51,006 nt of DNA from Salaquimonas sp. (GCA_028289365.1 JANQQM010000006.1:1-51006); one strand, 5' to 3'; counted from the stretch's first letter, positions 34,200 to 43,042 are shown. Program-made: numbers and translations. The notes: a model not told the origin generated them from the letters alone.

Positions 34200-35039
34200 T
34201 TACCGCCACTCCATGTCCCTCATCCGGATTTCCCACTGTTTTTCGCCTACCAGGCAATCCACCTTTTCACGGTTGGGATCATCAAAGGCCCCCTCGATCG
34301 AAGATGCAGGGATCGGACGAGGTTGTTGCTTGTCTTGCGTAATTTCGAGGACGAGCTTGCGGCGCACAGCCTGCGGAAATTCTTCCCAGGCATAAACCGG
34401 CAGCACAAACGAACCGGTTCCGCCGGTCACACAGTCAAAGTAATAACTGTCCAACTCGTCGATTCCGAAACCGAAAGTGTTGTTGCGTACCATCAACGGC
34501 AGGCCATTGATGATGATCCCCGCCTCCACTGCTTTGTCACGCGCATCCGTCACTGGCCGTCCCTGATTATTTGGGCCGTCGCCGGAAACATCGATTACTC
34601 TGCGCAAGCCTTTCCAGGGGGAGGTCCCAAATTGTGCACTTGCATAACCAAGTGCATTGGAGATTGATGTGCGGCTGAGCCGGTGCGGTATCTGCTGCTT
34701 CAACAATTCTGCGAATTCGAATGATGCCTCGCTGCTGTCAATCAATGTCCAGGGGACGACGATGTTGGCAATGCCGGTGCCTGCCCACTCCATGTAAAGA
34801 ACGGCAATCTTGCCGTAACCGCCCTGGGTAATGGCATCGATCACTTCCTTGGACTTGAATGCCTCGACATAGCCGCGCCGTTGCAGCAATTGTTCCTGGA
34901 TATCCATCGAGCGTGAAACATCCACCGCCAGAACAAGTTCTAGATCGACCGGTTCCTGGGCATTAGCGGGTTTGACAGCCACAATTATTCCGCCTGTGAC
35001 CAATAGGCAGAGCGCGATCAGGATATGAGAAATTCGCAT
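34200..35039 (-). CDS. DUF1194 secreted vWA-like protein
   Basis: About 279 residues with signal peptide MRISHILIALCLLVTGGIIV...ANAQ and the DUF1194 fold. LVLAVDVSRSMDIQEQ gives a MIDAS-like DxSxS, and VIDVSGDGPNNQGRPV and GTGSFVLPVYAWEEF are family blocks. Start 35039 puts the signal peptide at the N-terminus; a start at 35066 is possible but has its AAGGA directly against the ATG. Function unknown, probably periplasmic binding or scaffold. Confidence 0.87.
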   Translation of the reverse strand: MRISHILIALCLLVTGGIIVAVKPANAQEPVDLELVLAVDVSRSMDIQEQLLQRRGYVEAFKSKEVIDAITQGGYGKIAVLYMEWAGTGIANIVVPWTLIDSSEASFEFAELLKQQIPHRLSRTSISNALGYASAQFGTSPWKGLRRVIDVSGDGPNNQGRPVTDARDKAVEAGIIINGLPLMVRNNTFGFGIDELDSYYFDCVTGGTGSFVLPVYAWEEFPQAVRRKLVLEITQDKQQPRPIPASSIEGAFDDPNREKVDCLVGEKQWEIRMRDMEWR

Positions 35040-35133
35040 AATGCGATTCTCGCGTGGTTTTCGCATTCCTTATAAATAGTGGAGAACCGCCAATGTTAAA
35101 GCCGTAATCCCAAATTGACCGGTTTAATTGCAA

Positions 35134-35946
35134 TCAGCGGCGACTTATCAACAAGGCGTTGTGGACGGCATTGTCACCTCGAATGTTCTGCAGCTTTTCC
35201 TCGCGCATCCACAATTGCGTTGAACCGCCACCATCCAGTGCAAGCGCGGCATCACATTCGAAATAACCTCCGACAGAACGTCCCCGCATCAACCAACCTG
35301 CCTCAAACAGGCTCATGCCCAGACCGGAAACAACAACCAGAACCACCTTGTCATCACCTCTAAGGCAAATCAGGCTGCGCCTGCGCAGATTTCCAAGATT
35401 GGTGTTCATGGCCCAGACACCGCCCGGTTCGATAAGCAAGGGCTTGGACTGCAAGACCGCATTCGCATTTTCGGGGATGCCATCCATGCTTGGTGTTATG
35501 CTCGGCCCGTCGTCGCGAATGACCAGATATCCGCCACTTCGGGACCAGGCTTGGGAATAACGCTTTTTGCCGATTTTCAGATAGCCGACCGGAAAGAGAC
35601 CCTTGCCGGGCTCCTTTTCTCCAAAGAAACCACCATTGATTGCAATGTCTGCTTGATCCTGTTTTCCGAATTCATCCACCCGTTCGCCATCGGAGCCCGA
35701 TTGCAACGCAATCGAAAATGAATATTTCCCTGGATCGATACGCAAGGCGGTAATGCCGACGGATCCCGCCATCAATTCCATTCCTTCCAGACCCGGATCA
35801 AGCGCTTCCCATTCCGATTGCGCCAAGGCCTCGACCACAGATCGGGTGCGCTCTGGCGTCAGCATTGCATCATTCTGTGCCGATGCCAGTGAGGCATCAG
35901 CAAGAAATGCAACCAAACCCAAAAACAACACCAGCCTGCGGGCCAT
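35134..35946 (-). CDS. Phosphodiester glycosidase (NAGPA/PF09992) family, secreted
   Basis: About 270 residues with signal peptide MARRLVLFLGLVAFLADASLASA. Family blocks are AINGGFFGEKEPGKGLFPVGYL, CDAALALDGGGSTQLW and the closing HNALLISRR. The NAGPA fold cleaves phosphodiester-linked sugars in eukaryotes, and bacterial members are thought to act on cell-wall or exopolysaccharide diesters. GTGGAGG lies just before ATG 35946. It is the same strand as the DUF1194 gene, 94 bp apart. Confidence 0.87.
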   Translation of the reverse strand: MARRLVLFLGLVAFLADASLASAQNDAMLTPERTRSVVEALAQSEWEALDPGLEGMELMAGSVGITALRIDPGKYSFSIALQSGSDGERVDEFGKQDQADIAINGGFFGEKEPGKGLFPVGYLKIGKKRYSQAWSRSGGYLVIRDDGPSITPSMDGIPENANAVLQSKPLLIEPGGVWAMNTNLGNLRRRSLICLRGDDKVVLVVVSGLGMSLFEAGWLMRGRSVGGYFECDAALALDGGGSTQLWMREEKLQNIRGDNAVHNALLISRR

Positions 35947-36016
35947 ACAGCCTCCACTCTCAAACCCGCGATTCATTCGGCGGATTGATGAACGCTAGGG
36001 CCGCCGAGGCGCTGGA

Positions 36017-38518
36017 TCAAGCACGAAGTCGTTCATTCTTGGGATCAAACGGACTTTCATCCAGCATGGTTACCTTGTACCGCTCACCCAGAATGACGAT
36101 TTCCAGCTCCTCTTCGGCAAATTCCGGCTTGATCATGGCTAGCGCAAGGCTCTTGCCTACCCGCCAGCCATAACTGCCATGGGTCGCACGTCCGACCAGT
36201 TCCTTGCCGCAATAGATGGGTTCCGAACCGCGCGCATCGGCATCACCCACGCCCTGGACCTCCAGGGTCACGAACTTCCAGTTGTCACCCTTCTTGTGGG
36301 CAGCGACGAGAGCTTTCTTCCCGATGAAATCCTTGTCGAGCTTGATGAACCGATCGAGCGCACTTTCATAAGCGGTATACTCGATCGACAGTTCACGCGG
36401 TATCAGCCGGTAACTCTTCTCAATCGACATGGCCGTCATAGCCCGGATACCAAAGGGCTTGATGCCAAGGTCCTTGCCGGCATCCATAATGGTATCGAAT
36501 ATCGCGTTCTGCTGCTCAATGGGATGGTGGAATTCCCAGCCCAGTTCGCCCACAAAGTTGACCCGCAATGCATGAGCAGTCGCAATGCCAACCGAAATCT
36601 TTTTGCCGGAAAGCCAGGGGAAGTTTTCATTATCAAGCGGCGTGTCGGTCACCTTCTCCAAGATTTCCCGTGATTTCGGCCCTGCAAGGACCAAAACGCC
36701 CCACTGGCCGGTCATCGGTGTCATCGAAACGCTATCGTCGTCCGGCAGTAGCTTGCGCAGCACATCATGATCGTGGGATTCAAAGGCGCCTGCCGAGACA
36801 AGATAGAAGTAATCCGGTTGCCGATAGACTGTGAATTCCGAGCGCACACCACCGCGCTCCGTCAGGATATGGCAAAGCGCGATCCTGCCGATCTTTTTGG
36901 GAACATTATTGGCGAAGATGGAATTCAGCCATTTCTCGGCACCGGGACCTGAAATCCGGCATTTGGCAAAGGCCGACATGTCGAGCAAACCTGCATTCTC
37001 GGTGACATTGTTGACCTCCTGGCCGACAAAACTGAAGTAATTCGAGCGTCTGAAGGACCATTTCTCGACGATCCGCCCGTCTTCGAGCGGTGCAGCATGA
37101 TTGTAATTGGTCAGAACATCCTCGCCCACACCGATTTCCTTTTCGGGTACCGAATACCCCTTTGGCGCAAACCAGTTCGGACGTTCCCAGCCATAGACCG
37201 AGCCGAACACCGCCCCAAGCTCCTTCATTCTGCCGTAGCAGGGCGTCGTCTTCAGTGGGCGTGCAGCCGCCCGCTCCTCATCCGGATAATGGGTGGTGAA
37301 GACCTCCGAATAGGCTTCCTCGTTCTTTACTTTCAGATAGCCCTCATTCGCATAGGGGCCGAACCGACGCGGATCGACGCCCATCATGTCGATGGTCGGT
37401 TCGCCATCGACGATCCATTCCGCCAATTGCCAACCCGCACCACCGGCAGCCGTAATCCCGAAGGAATGGCCCTCATTCAACCAGAAGTTCTTCAGACCTG
37501 GCGCCGGCCCGATGGCTGGCGAGCCATCCGGTGTATAGGCAATGGCGCCATTGTAGACTTTCTTGATGCCAACCTCGGCAAAGGCGGGCACCCGAGCAAC
37601 CGCGGTCTCGATATGCGGCATCAAACGGTCCAGATCTTCCTGGAACAGTTCGTACTCGCTCTCATCGGACGGGCCGTCGACATAGCAGGCAGGCGCGCCC
37701 TTTTCATATGGCCCCAATAGCAAGCCGCCATTTTCCTCGCGCATATACCAGGAGGAATCCGCCTCGCGTAACACGCCCATTTCCGGTCTTCCTGCTTTTT
37801 TCCGGGCAACGATTTCAGGATGCGGCTCGGTCACAATGTACTGGTGCTCGACGGGTATGACCGGAACACTCAACCCGACCATCGCTCCGGTCTTGCGTGC
37901 AAAATTCCCGGTTGCCGAAATCACATGCGCGCATTCAATCTTGCCCTTGTCGGTAGTCACTACCCATTTGCCGTTTGCCTTTTGATCTATGCCGGTAACG
38001 GTCGTATTCCGATGAATGGTCGCGCCCAGGTCACGCGCGCCCTTCGCCAGCGCCTGCGTCAGGTCAGCCGGCTGGATATAGCCATCTTCAGGATGCTGGA
38101 TCGCGCCCAGTAATCCGTCTGTCTCGCATAAGGGCCAGACCTCTTGCACCTGTTCAGGTGTCAGAAGATCCACCTGCACCCCGATCGTCTCCGCAACGCC
38201 CTTGTAGTACATGAACTCGTCCCAGCGATCCTTGGTACGCGCCAGCCGGATATTCGAGACGTTTGAGAAGCCGACATCCATGCCGGTCTCTTTCTGTAGT
38301 TCCTGGTAGAACCGCACAGAGTATTTATGGATCTGCCCGACCGAATAGCTGACATTGAACAGGGGCAACAACCCTGCCGCATGCCATGTCGAACCTGAGG
38401 TCAATTCCTTGCGTTCAAGCAAGACGGAGTTTTTCCAGCCCTTTTTTGCCAGATGATAGAGCGTTGAAACGCCAACGACCCCGCCACCGATGACCACAGC
38501 ACGCGCAGAAGATTTCAT
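36017..38518 (-). CDS. FAD-dependent dimethylglycine/sarcosine dehydrogenase-like protein
   Basis: An 833-residue two-part enzyme. The N-terminal DAO domain has VVIGGGVVGVSTLYHLA and SGSTWHAAGLL, where His46 is the expected covalent FAD site. A FAO linker follows, then a C-terminal GcvT-like folate domain (FVGQEVNNV, LAGPKSREIL, FVGELGWEFH, LDKDFIGKKAL). Such proteins oxidatively demethylate dimethylglycine or sarcosine and pass the C1 unit to THF. ATG 38518 has GGGGA six bases upstream; ATG 38524 is directly against it. A TGTCGC-type site lies 63 bp upstream. The exact substrate cannot be told from sequence. Confidence 0.9.
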   Translation of the reverse strand: MKSSARAVVIGGGVVGVSTLYHLAKKGWKNSVLLERKELTSGSTWHAAGLLPLFNVSYSVGQIHKYSVRFYQELQKETGMDVGFSNVSNIRLARTKDRWDEFMYYKGVAETIGVQVDLLTPEQVQEVWPLCETDGLLGAIQHPEDGYIQPADLTQALAKGARDLGATIHRNTTVTGIDQKANGKWVVTTDKGKIECAHVISATGNFARKTGAMVGLSVPVIPVEHQYIVTEPHPEIVARKKAGRPEMGVLREADSSWYMREENGGLLLGPYEKGAPACYVDGPSDESEYELFQEDLDRLMPHIETAVARVPAFAEVGIKKVYNGAIAYTPDGSPAIGPAPGLKNFWLNEGHSFGITAAGGAGWQLAEWIVDGEPTIDMMGVDPRRFGPYANEGYLKVKNEEAYSEVFTTHYPDEERAAARPLKTTPCYGRMKELGAVFGSVYGWERPNWFAPKGYSVPEKEIGVGEDVLTNYNHAAPLEDGRIVEKWSFRRSNYFSFVGQEVNNVTENAGLLDMSAFAKCRISGPGAEKWLNSIFANNVPKKIGRIALCHILTERGGVRSEFTVYRQPDYFYLVSAGAFESHDHDVLRKLLPDDDSVSMTPMTGQWGVLVLAGPKSREILEKVTDTPLDNENFPWLSGKKISVGIATAHALRVNFVGELGWEFHHPIEQQNAIFDTIMDAGKDLGIKPFGIRAMTAMSIEKSYRLIPRELSIEYTAYESALDRFIKLDKDFIGKKALVAAHKKGDNWKFVTLEVQGVGDADARGSEPIYCGKELVGRATHGSYGWRVGKSLALAMIKPEFAEEELEIVILGERYKVTMLDESPFDPKNERLRA

Positions 38519-38580
38519 GTCCATTCCCCGGATTGATCAACCTGTCGGGTGCAGACTATCGCGAGATCATCAATTCGTCA

Positions 38581-38597
38581 CTGTTTCAGGTGCGACA
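38581..38597 (-). promoter_or_regulatory. TGTCGC-type motif upstream of the DMGDH-like gene
   Basis: On the minus strand TGTCGC-N7-ACA lies 63 bp before the flavoprotein start. It shares the TGTCGC half and the AC at the same spacing with the sites at 33135 and 40523. Weaker than those two. Confidence 0.35.
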
Positions 38598-38641
38598 AGC
38601 CGGTGTCGGGTTGGTGGTTATCGCAGCGAATTGGGATTAAC

Positions 38642-39760
38642 CTACCCACCATCTCCAACTGCCCCGATCCCCATCCCGATCTTGAAACCCCCAATCCTTG
38701 CCGTCAGCCCGTCATAACCGGGTACCGCCCCAAAAAACGGGGCATTACCGGTCACCTTCAACGAGTTGCGGGGCCTCACATTGGCCCATCGTTCAATGAT
38801 TGACGCTTCTTTCAGCACAGGCGCCATTCTCCTGGCATCCTCGAGAAATCCGACATCACGTGGATCAAATTCATGAGCTTCCGGAAAGTCACTCTTCTGC
38901 CAGCCATTGACGGAAGTCGACCCGGTTGCGACCCGGTTATTCGATTGCGGGATGACATAGCCGCCATCGTGGAACAGGATAGGCTCTTTGTCATCGTGAG
39001 CGAACTCAAGCAACATTGCCTGGCCTTTGACACCTCGACCGATTGGTTTTCCGTCATTCAGTTTTTCCATGAAAGGCTGCAACAGGTCATAGGCCTCCCA
39101 CCCGGCCGCGACACATATTTCGCCGGCAGAAACACGATCCCCGTTTTCAAGCACCACGCTACGGGTTTCGGGCTCCAATCGTACGACACCTGTATCCTGC
39201 CGGATCTCTCCATGTGCCGCTACAAAGCTCGCAAGTGCCTGTAAATACGCTCGTGGATCAATTCTTGCCGAAAAATCATCCCACTGGGCCCCGAATGGCG
39301 CGCAATCTGGGGCGAGCCAGTTTGAACATCGACCAAGCTCTGAGTTCTCCATCAATTCGACATTGAATTTTCCGCACCAATGCTGTTCAGCACATTCCTT
39401 GCGGTAGCGGACCAGGTCGCGTGTTTTCTCATGAACAAGCGGAACCAGCCTGCCGCACCGTCGAAAACCACAGTCTGTGCCCGTATCTTCCTCGAGTTCG
39501 CCGACCAGACCTTCCAGTTCGCTCAGTGCATCAAACTGCAGTTCTGCCTTCTTGTCCCAGCGATCGGGCATATGCGGCATCAGCGCGCCCATGAAACCGC
39601 CAGAGGCTCCTGCCCCCAAGCGACGCTTTTCGAGCACCAGAACTTTTTTGCCCGTCTTGAGCCCATGCCGTGCAGCCCATAGGCCGAAAATGCCGGCACC
39701 GACAACAAGCAGGTCAGGTTGACTTTTTCCCAGAAAGGATTTTTCAACGGGTTGAATCAT
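38642..39760 (-). CDS. FAD-dependent oxidoreductase (DAO), MnmC C-domain/ThiO-like
   Basis: About 372 residues. The Rossmann motif DLLVVGAGIFGLWAARHGL is followed by GAGASGGFMGALMPHMPDRW and the C-terminal RNSLKVTGNAPFFGAVPGYDGL. GASGG..GAL..H resembles the FAD half of MnmC, the tRNA cmnm5s2U oxidoreductase, though glycine-oxidase-type amine oxidases are close. It lies head to head with MnmD, only 21 bp between starts, which favours the MnmC reading. The frame runs open to 40171 across MnmD, and ATG 39760 is chosen because FAD-protein homology begins there; no ribosome site supports it. Confidence 0.75.
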   Translation of the reverse strand: MIQPVEKSFLGKSQPDLLVVGAGIFGLWAARHGLKTGKKVLVLEKRRLGAGASGGFMGALMPHMPDRWDKKAELQFDALSELEGLVGELEEDTGTDCGFRRCGRLVPLVHEKTRDLVRYRKECAEQHWCGKFNVELMENSELGRCSNWLAPDCAPFGAQWDDFSARIDPRAYLQALASFVAAHGEIRQDTGVVRLEPETRSVVLENGDRVSAGEICVAAGWEAYDLLQPFMEKLNDGKPIGRGVKGQAMLLEFAHDDKEPILFHDGGYVIPQSNNRVATGSTSVNGWQKSDFPEAHEFDPRDVGFLEDARRMAPVLKEASIIERWANVRPRNSLKVTGNAPFFGAVPGYDGLTARIGGFKIGMGIGAVGDGG

Positions 39761-39781
39761 ATTCAGAGGATGTAGCGCCAA

Positions 39782-40492
39782 ATGACTGACAAAAAAAGCA
39801 ATTCCGGCGAAGATGTCATCTGGATTGAGGATCAGATACCGTACTCGCAACGCTTCGAAGACACCTATTACGCCAAATCCGACGGGCGTGCCGAAACTTC
39901 CTTTGTTTTCCTGGGCGGGAACAACCTGCCGCAACACTGGCACCAGCAACAGGCTTTTATGATCCTGGAACTGGGGTTCGGTACGGGTCTCAATTTTCTG
40001 GAAACGCTGCGGCAATGGAACATGTATGCCGAATCTTCTGCTCGCCTCGATTTCGTTTCCTTCGAGCTTTATCCGCTCGACGCCAAATCGATGCGAAAGG
40101 CTCACGCTCAATGGCCGGAGCTGGACGAGATCAGCACCGAGCTGACTTCGCAGTGGGTTCGTGACGACCATATGCAGCAGATCGAATTCGACAACAACGT
40201 CACATTGTCAGTTTTCGCGAGTGATGCAAATGCCCGCCTGCCCATGCTCGAACTAAGCGTAGACGCTGTTTATCTCGATGGTTTTTCGCCAGCCAACAAC
40301 CCGGAACTATGGTCTGCCGACTTGATGCAATCGGTTTTTGAGCACACAAAGCCTGGAGGAACCTTCGCAACTTACACCGCGGCGGGCTGGGTCAGGCGAA
40401 ATCTGGAGGCAGCGGGATTTGTAGTCGAAAAAGTCTCCGGATTTGCCAAAAAACGCCACATGTTGCGGGGTTGGCGCCCGGATGTCGGCTAA
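39782..40492 (+). CDS. mnmD: tRNA (mnm5s2U34)-methyltransferase MnmD
   Basis: A 236-residue SAM-dependent methyltransferase. IPYSQRFEDTYYAKSDGRAE, ILELGFGTGLNFL (SAM motif I), VYLDGFSPANNPELW and TYTAAGWVRRNLEAAGF are classic MnmD/MnmC N-domain blocks. It makes the last methylation of mnm5s2U at the tRNA wobble position. The FAD half found fused to it in E. coli MnmC is encoded separately and divergently. AGAGGA lies 11 bases before ATG. Confidence 0.92.
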   Translation: MTDKKSNSGEDVIWIEDQIPYSQRFEDTYYAKSDGRAETSFVFLGGNNLPQHWHQQQAFMILELGFGTGLNFLETLRQWNMYAESSARLDFVSFELYPLDAKSMRKAHAQWPELDEISTELTSQWVRDDHMQQIEFDNNVTLSVFASDANARLPMLELSVDAVYLDGFSPANNPELWSADLMQSVFEHTKPGGTFATYTAAGWVRRNLEAAGFVVEKVSGFAKKRHMLRGWRPDVG

Positions 40493-40521
40493 TTCAATCG
40501 CTTTCACGTTGAAAGATTGAA
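40493..40521. promoter_or_regulatory. Bulged 12-bp hairpin before the Rieske gene
   Basis: TTCAAT-CG-CTTTCA-CGT-TGAAAG-ATTGAA forms two stacked 6-bp stems with a CG bulge. It directly abuts the MnmD stop codon and has no T tract, so it could be a terminator-like end of mnmD or an operator for the Rieske gene. Confidence 0.5.
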
Positions 40522-40522
40522 C

Positions 40523-40539
40523 TGTCGCGACATGGACGT
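40523..40539 (+). promoter_or_regulatory. TGTCGC-N4-TGGACGT motif upstream of the Rieske gene
   Basis: A 17-bp site identical at 13 positions to that before the GlxA/GbdR-type regulator. It lies 82 bp upstream of the start codon and includes a perfect TGTCGCGACA palindrome. Confidence 0.5.
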
Positions 40540-40621
40540 CGCGCACAGGCATTCCTGAACGCCTAACAATCTGGCATTTTTTCCTCCACACCGGATGATC
40601 CCTATTGCTCGGAGGAGCGTC

Positions 40622-41830
40622 ATGAACCTGCAGGTAAGCAATTCCGGAACAAGCAAGGAAGAGCGGCTTGCTCGCTCAATCCTTGAAAGCGTAACCGAGC
40701 CAATCGGAAAATCCTCCGCGCTACCCAACTGGCTCTATGACAGCCAAAATGCACTCCAAATCGAAAAGAAGCACATATTTGCTTGCCACTGGGCCGGTAT
40801 CGGTTTTGCCGATGAGGTGCCGGAAATCGGCGACGTGGTACCGAAAACTTTCCTCGGCGAGCCTTTGATCCTCTTGCGCGATCGCGAAGGAACAATTCGC
40901 GTATTCCAGAATGTCTGCCGCCATAGAGGAATGGTATTGGTGAAAGAAGCCCACAACTCCACCGGACTGTTGCGATGCCCTTATCATGCATGGTGCTATT
41001 CGCTGAAGGGTGATCTCAAGCAAACACCCCATGCCGGTGGCGCAGGAATTCACGAACATGAGAAACTGGACAAGTCAGATCTTGGCCTGATCGAAATACC
41101 GGCGCACGTCTATCTTGGCGTGGTCTTTGTTAATCTGGATGGAAATGCTGAACCATTCGAAAATATGAACGCTAGCCTTTTGGAACGATGGAAGGACTTT
41201 GACCGGCCCATCTACCACAGCGGCAGCGATTCCTCCTTTGAACTGGACATCAAGACAAACTGGAAACTGGCGATAGAAAATTTCTGCGAAAGCTATCACC
41301 TGCCGTTCGTGCATCCCGGACTGAATGCATATAGTCGCCTTGAAGATCATGAGAACATCTTGGGTGACGGACCCTGGTCCGGCCAATTGACCCGTGTCTA
41401 TAACGCACAGCTTGATGAAGACGGACGCGGCTTTGACCGCTTTGAAGATATCGCCGATCGGTGGGAATCAAATGGCGAGTATATCGCCGTCTACCCCAAT
41501 GTGCTGTTGGGGGTTCATAAAGACCATATTTTCTCAATGGTTGTTGAACCGAAGGACAATGGTCGATCGGTAGAGCATGTCAAGATTTCTTACGCTTCTC
41601 CAGCCATGATCGGTCCTGATTTTGAGTCCATGCGGGTCAAGAATGCCAAACTCTGGAAAACTGTATTCATGGAAGACATCGCGGTCGTCGAGGGCATGCA
41701 GATGGGCAGGTTTGCCGGTAGATTTGATGGCGGACACTTCTCACCAGAAATGGATGAAGCGACCCATCATTTTCATGTCTGGGTGGCAAAACAGCTCCTT
41801 GCTTCTCCGGAAGGGACTCTCTATTCCTGA
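40622..41830 (+). CDS. Rieske non-heme iron oxygenase, quaternary-amine demethylase type
   Basis: A 402-residue oxygenase alpha subunit. The Rieske centre is Cys99-His101 and Cys119-His122 (CRHRGM; CPYHAW). The mononuclear iron motif ENFCESYHLPFVH has His226 and His231, and the residue bridging to the Rieske cluster is Glu223 rather than Asp. Glutamate here is known from carnitine monooxygenase CntA and is shared by choline- and betaine-type Rieske enzymes, so a glycine-betaine-like substrate (GbcA role) is likely. GGAGG lies six bases before ATG 40622. No reductase gene is adjacent. Confidence 0.87.
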   Translation: MNLQVSNSGTSKEERLARSILESVTEPIGKSSALPNWLYDSQNALQIEKKHIFACHWAGIGFADEVPEIGDVVPKTFLGEPLILLRDREGTIRVFQNVCRHRGMVLVKEAHNSTGLLRCPYHAWCYSLKGDLKQTPHAGGAGIHEHEKLDKSDLGLIEIPAHVYLGVVFVNLDGNAEPFENMNASLLERWKDFDRPIYHSGSDSSFELDIKTNWKLAIENFCESYHLPFVHPGLNAYSRLEDHENILGDGPWSGQLTRVYNAQLDEDGRGFDRFEDIADRWESNGEYIAVYPNVLLGVHKDHIFSMVVEPKDNGRSVEHVKISYASPAMIGPDFESMRVKNAKLWKTVFMEDIAVVEGMQMGRFAGRFDGGHFSPEMDEATHHFHVWVAKQLLASPEGTLYS

Positions 41831-41868
41831 CGTTCGAACACTTCCGGAAACGGTTCGGTTTTATTGTC

Positions 41869-42393
41869 ATGACCAACAAGCTTGCATTCCGCCTGAGCAC
41901 GCATGCTGACCAGGAATTCATAGAGGCGATCTACCCGGAAGCGTTTCCCGACGAAGATCTGCTGCCCGTAATTCGTGATTTGCTTCGAGAGCCCTCGGGT
42001 ATTCTTTCCATTGTCGCGGTAAGCGATGGCGCCATCGTCGCACATATGATCATGACCAGTTGCAAGGTGGCCGGGCACGATGAAAATGTCGCATTACTGG
42101 GGCCACTCGCGGTCACCCCGGAATGGCAGCGGCAGGGCATCGGCAGCGCGATCGTGAACACTGCCCTCGAGAAAATGGAAAGCCAAGGGGTTGCGGTTGT
42201 CTATGTACTTGGCGATCCAAACTATTACGGACGTCTGGGGTTTATGACAGAATCAAAAGTCATGCCGCCTTATCCCCTGCCCGATGCTTGGCAAGGGGCC
42301 TGGCAAGCATTGTCTCTTGGCAGCAACAGAAAATCCCTAGATGGCCGACTTGAAGTGCCACAGCCCTGGCGCCATCGAGAATTATGGTCCTAG
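41869..42393 (+). CDS. GNAT N-acetyltransferase (YhbS-like)
   Basis: A 174-residue GNAT protein. LGPLAVTPEWQRQGIGSAIV gives the acetyl-CoA motif (Q/RxxGxG/A), and VVYVLGDPNYYGRLGF is typical of the COG3153/YhbS subgroup. It follows the Rieske gene by 38 bp and may be co-transcribed, but its acceptor is unknown. Confidence 0.88.
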   Translation: MTNKLAFRLSTHADQEFIEAIYPEAFPDEDLLPVIRDLLREPSGILSIVAVSDGAIVAHMIMTSCKVAGHDENVALLGPLAVTPEWQRQGIGSAIVNTALEKMESQGVAVVYVLGDPNYYGRLGFMTESKVMPPYPLPDAWQGAWQALSLGSNRKSLDGRLEVPQPWRHRELWS

Positions 42394-42433
42394 CAGCAAA
42401 GATGGCAGTTTAGTCACCGGTCGGTCTGAACAA

Positions 42434-43042
42434 TTATGGCGTTGTCTTTGCCATCGACGGTCGCTTGCTGAATTCCTTGAACCAGGCTGAGAGCCTTGGC
42501 CGCTTTTCTTTCCAGTCATTCTCGGGAAAACGGAATTCCAGATAGCCCAGAGCGCATCCTGCCGAAATTACGCCAATCGACACATCTCCATTCAGGTCAT
42601 CAATGTATTTTTCTTCCAAACTGTCCAGACCGGTATTGATCTTCTGGAATTGACCCGCCATCCATTCCTGCCAGCGAAATTCTTCGGGTCGCAACGCCAT
42701 TTCGTAGCGTGTGTTTACCGCAGCATCCATAACGCCATCTGACAGTGCTTCCAGCGTCATGGCGCGAAATCTCGCTTCTGTTTCGGAAGGCGTCAGCTTC
42801 GGTCCGGCATTCAAATCGTCCAGATAAGCGCAAATGACCCGGCTGTCGAACAGTGTCTCGCCATTTTCCAGCGTCAGCGCCGGAATTTTACCAAGCGGAT
42901 TGCGCGCTCTCAGCTCTGCGTCACTGTCAATGACGTTCGTGTTTACTTCGTGAATTTTCATCCGGTCAGTCAGGCCGGATTCGTGACACGTCACGACCAC
43001 TTTCCTCACAAAGGGTGAGGCCGGGGAGTACCATAATTCCAT
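42434..43042 (-). CDS. Glutathione S-transferase family protein
   Basis: About 202 residues. The N-terminal thioredoxin fold is MELWYSPASPFVRKVVVTC with the cis-Pro block GKIPALTLENGETLFDSRVI, followed by an all-helical C-domain. The SPASPFVRK start is common in proteobacterial GSTs where the Ser or second Ser activates glutathione. ATG 43042 or 43045 are equivalent. It is the last gene of a minus-strand run with the HAD/ECH, hydrolase and MetY genes. Confidence 0.9.
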   Translation of the reverse strand: MELWYSPASPFVRKVVVTCHESGLTDRMKIHEVNTNVIDSDAELRARNPLGKIPALTLENGETLFDSRVICAYLDDLNAGPKLTPSETEARFRAMTLEALSDGVMDAAVNTRYEMALRPEEFRWQEWMAGQFQKINTGLDSLEEKYIDDLNGDVSIGVISAGCALGYLEFRFPENDWKEKRPRLSAWFKEFSKRPSMAKTTP

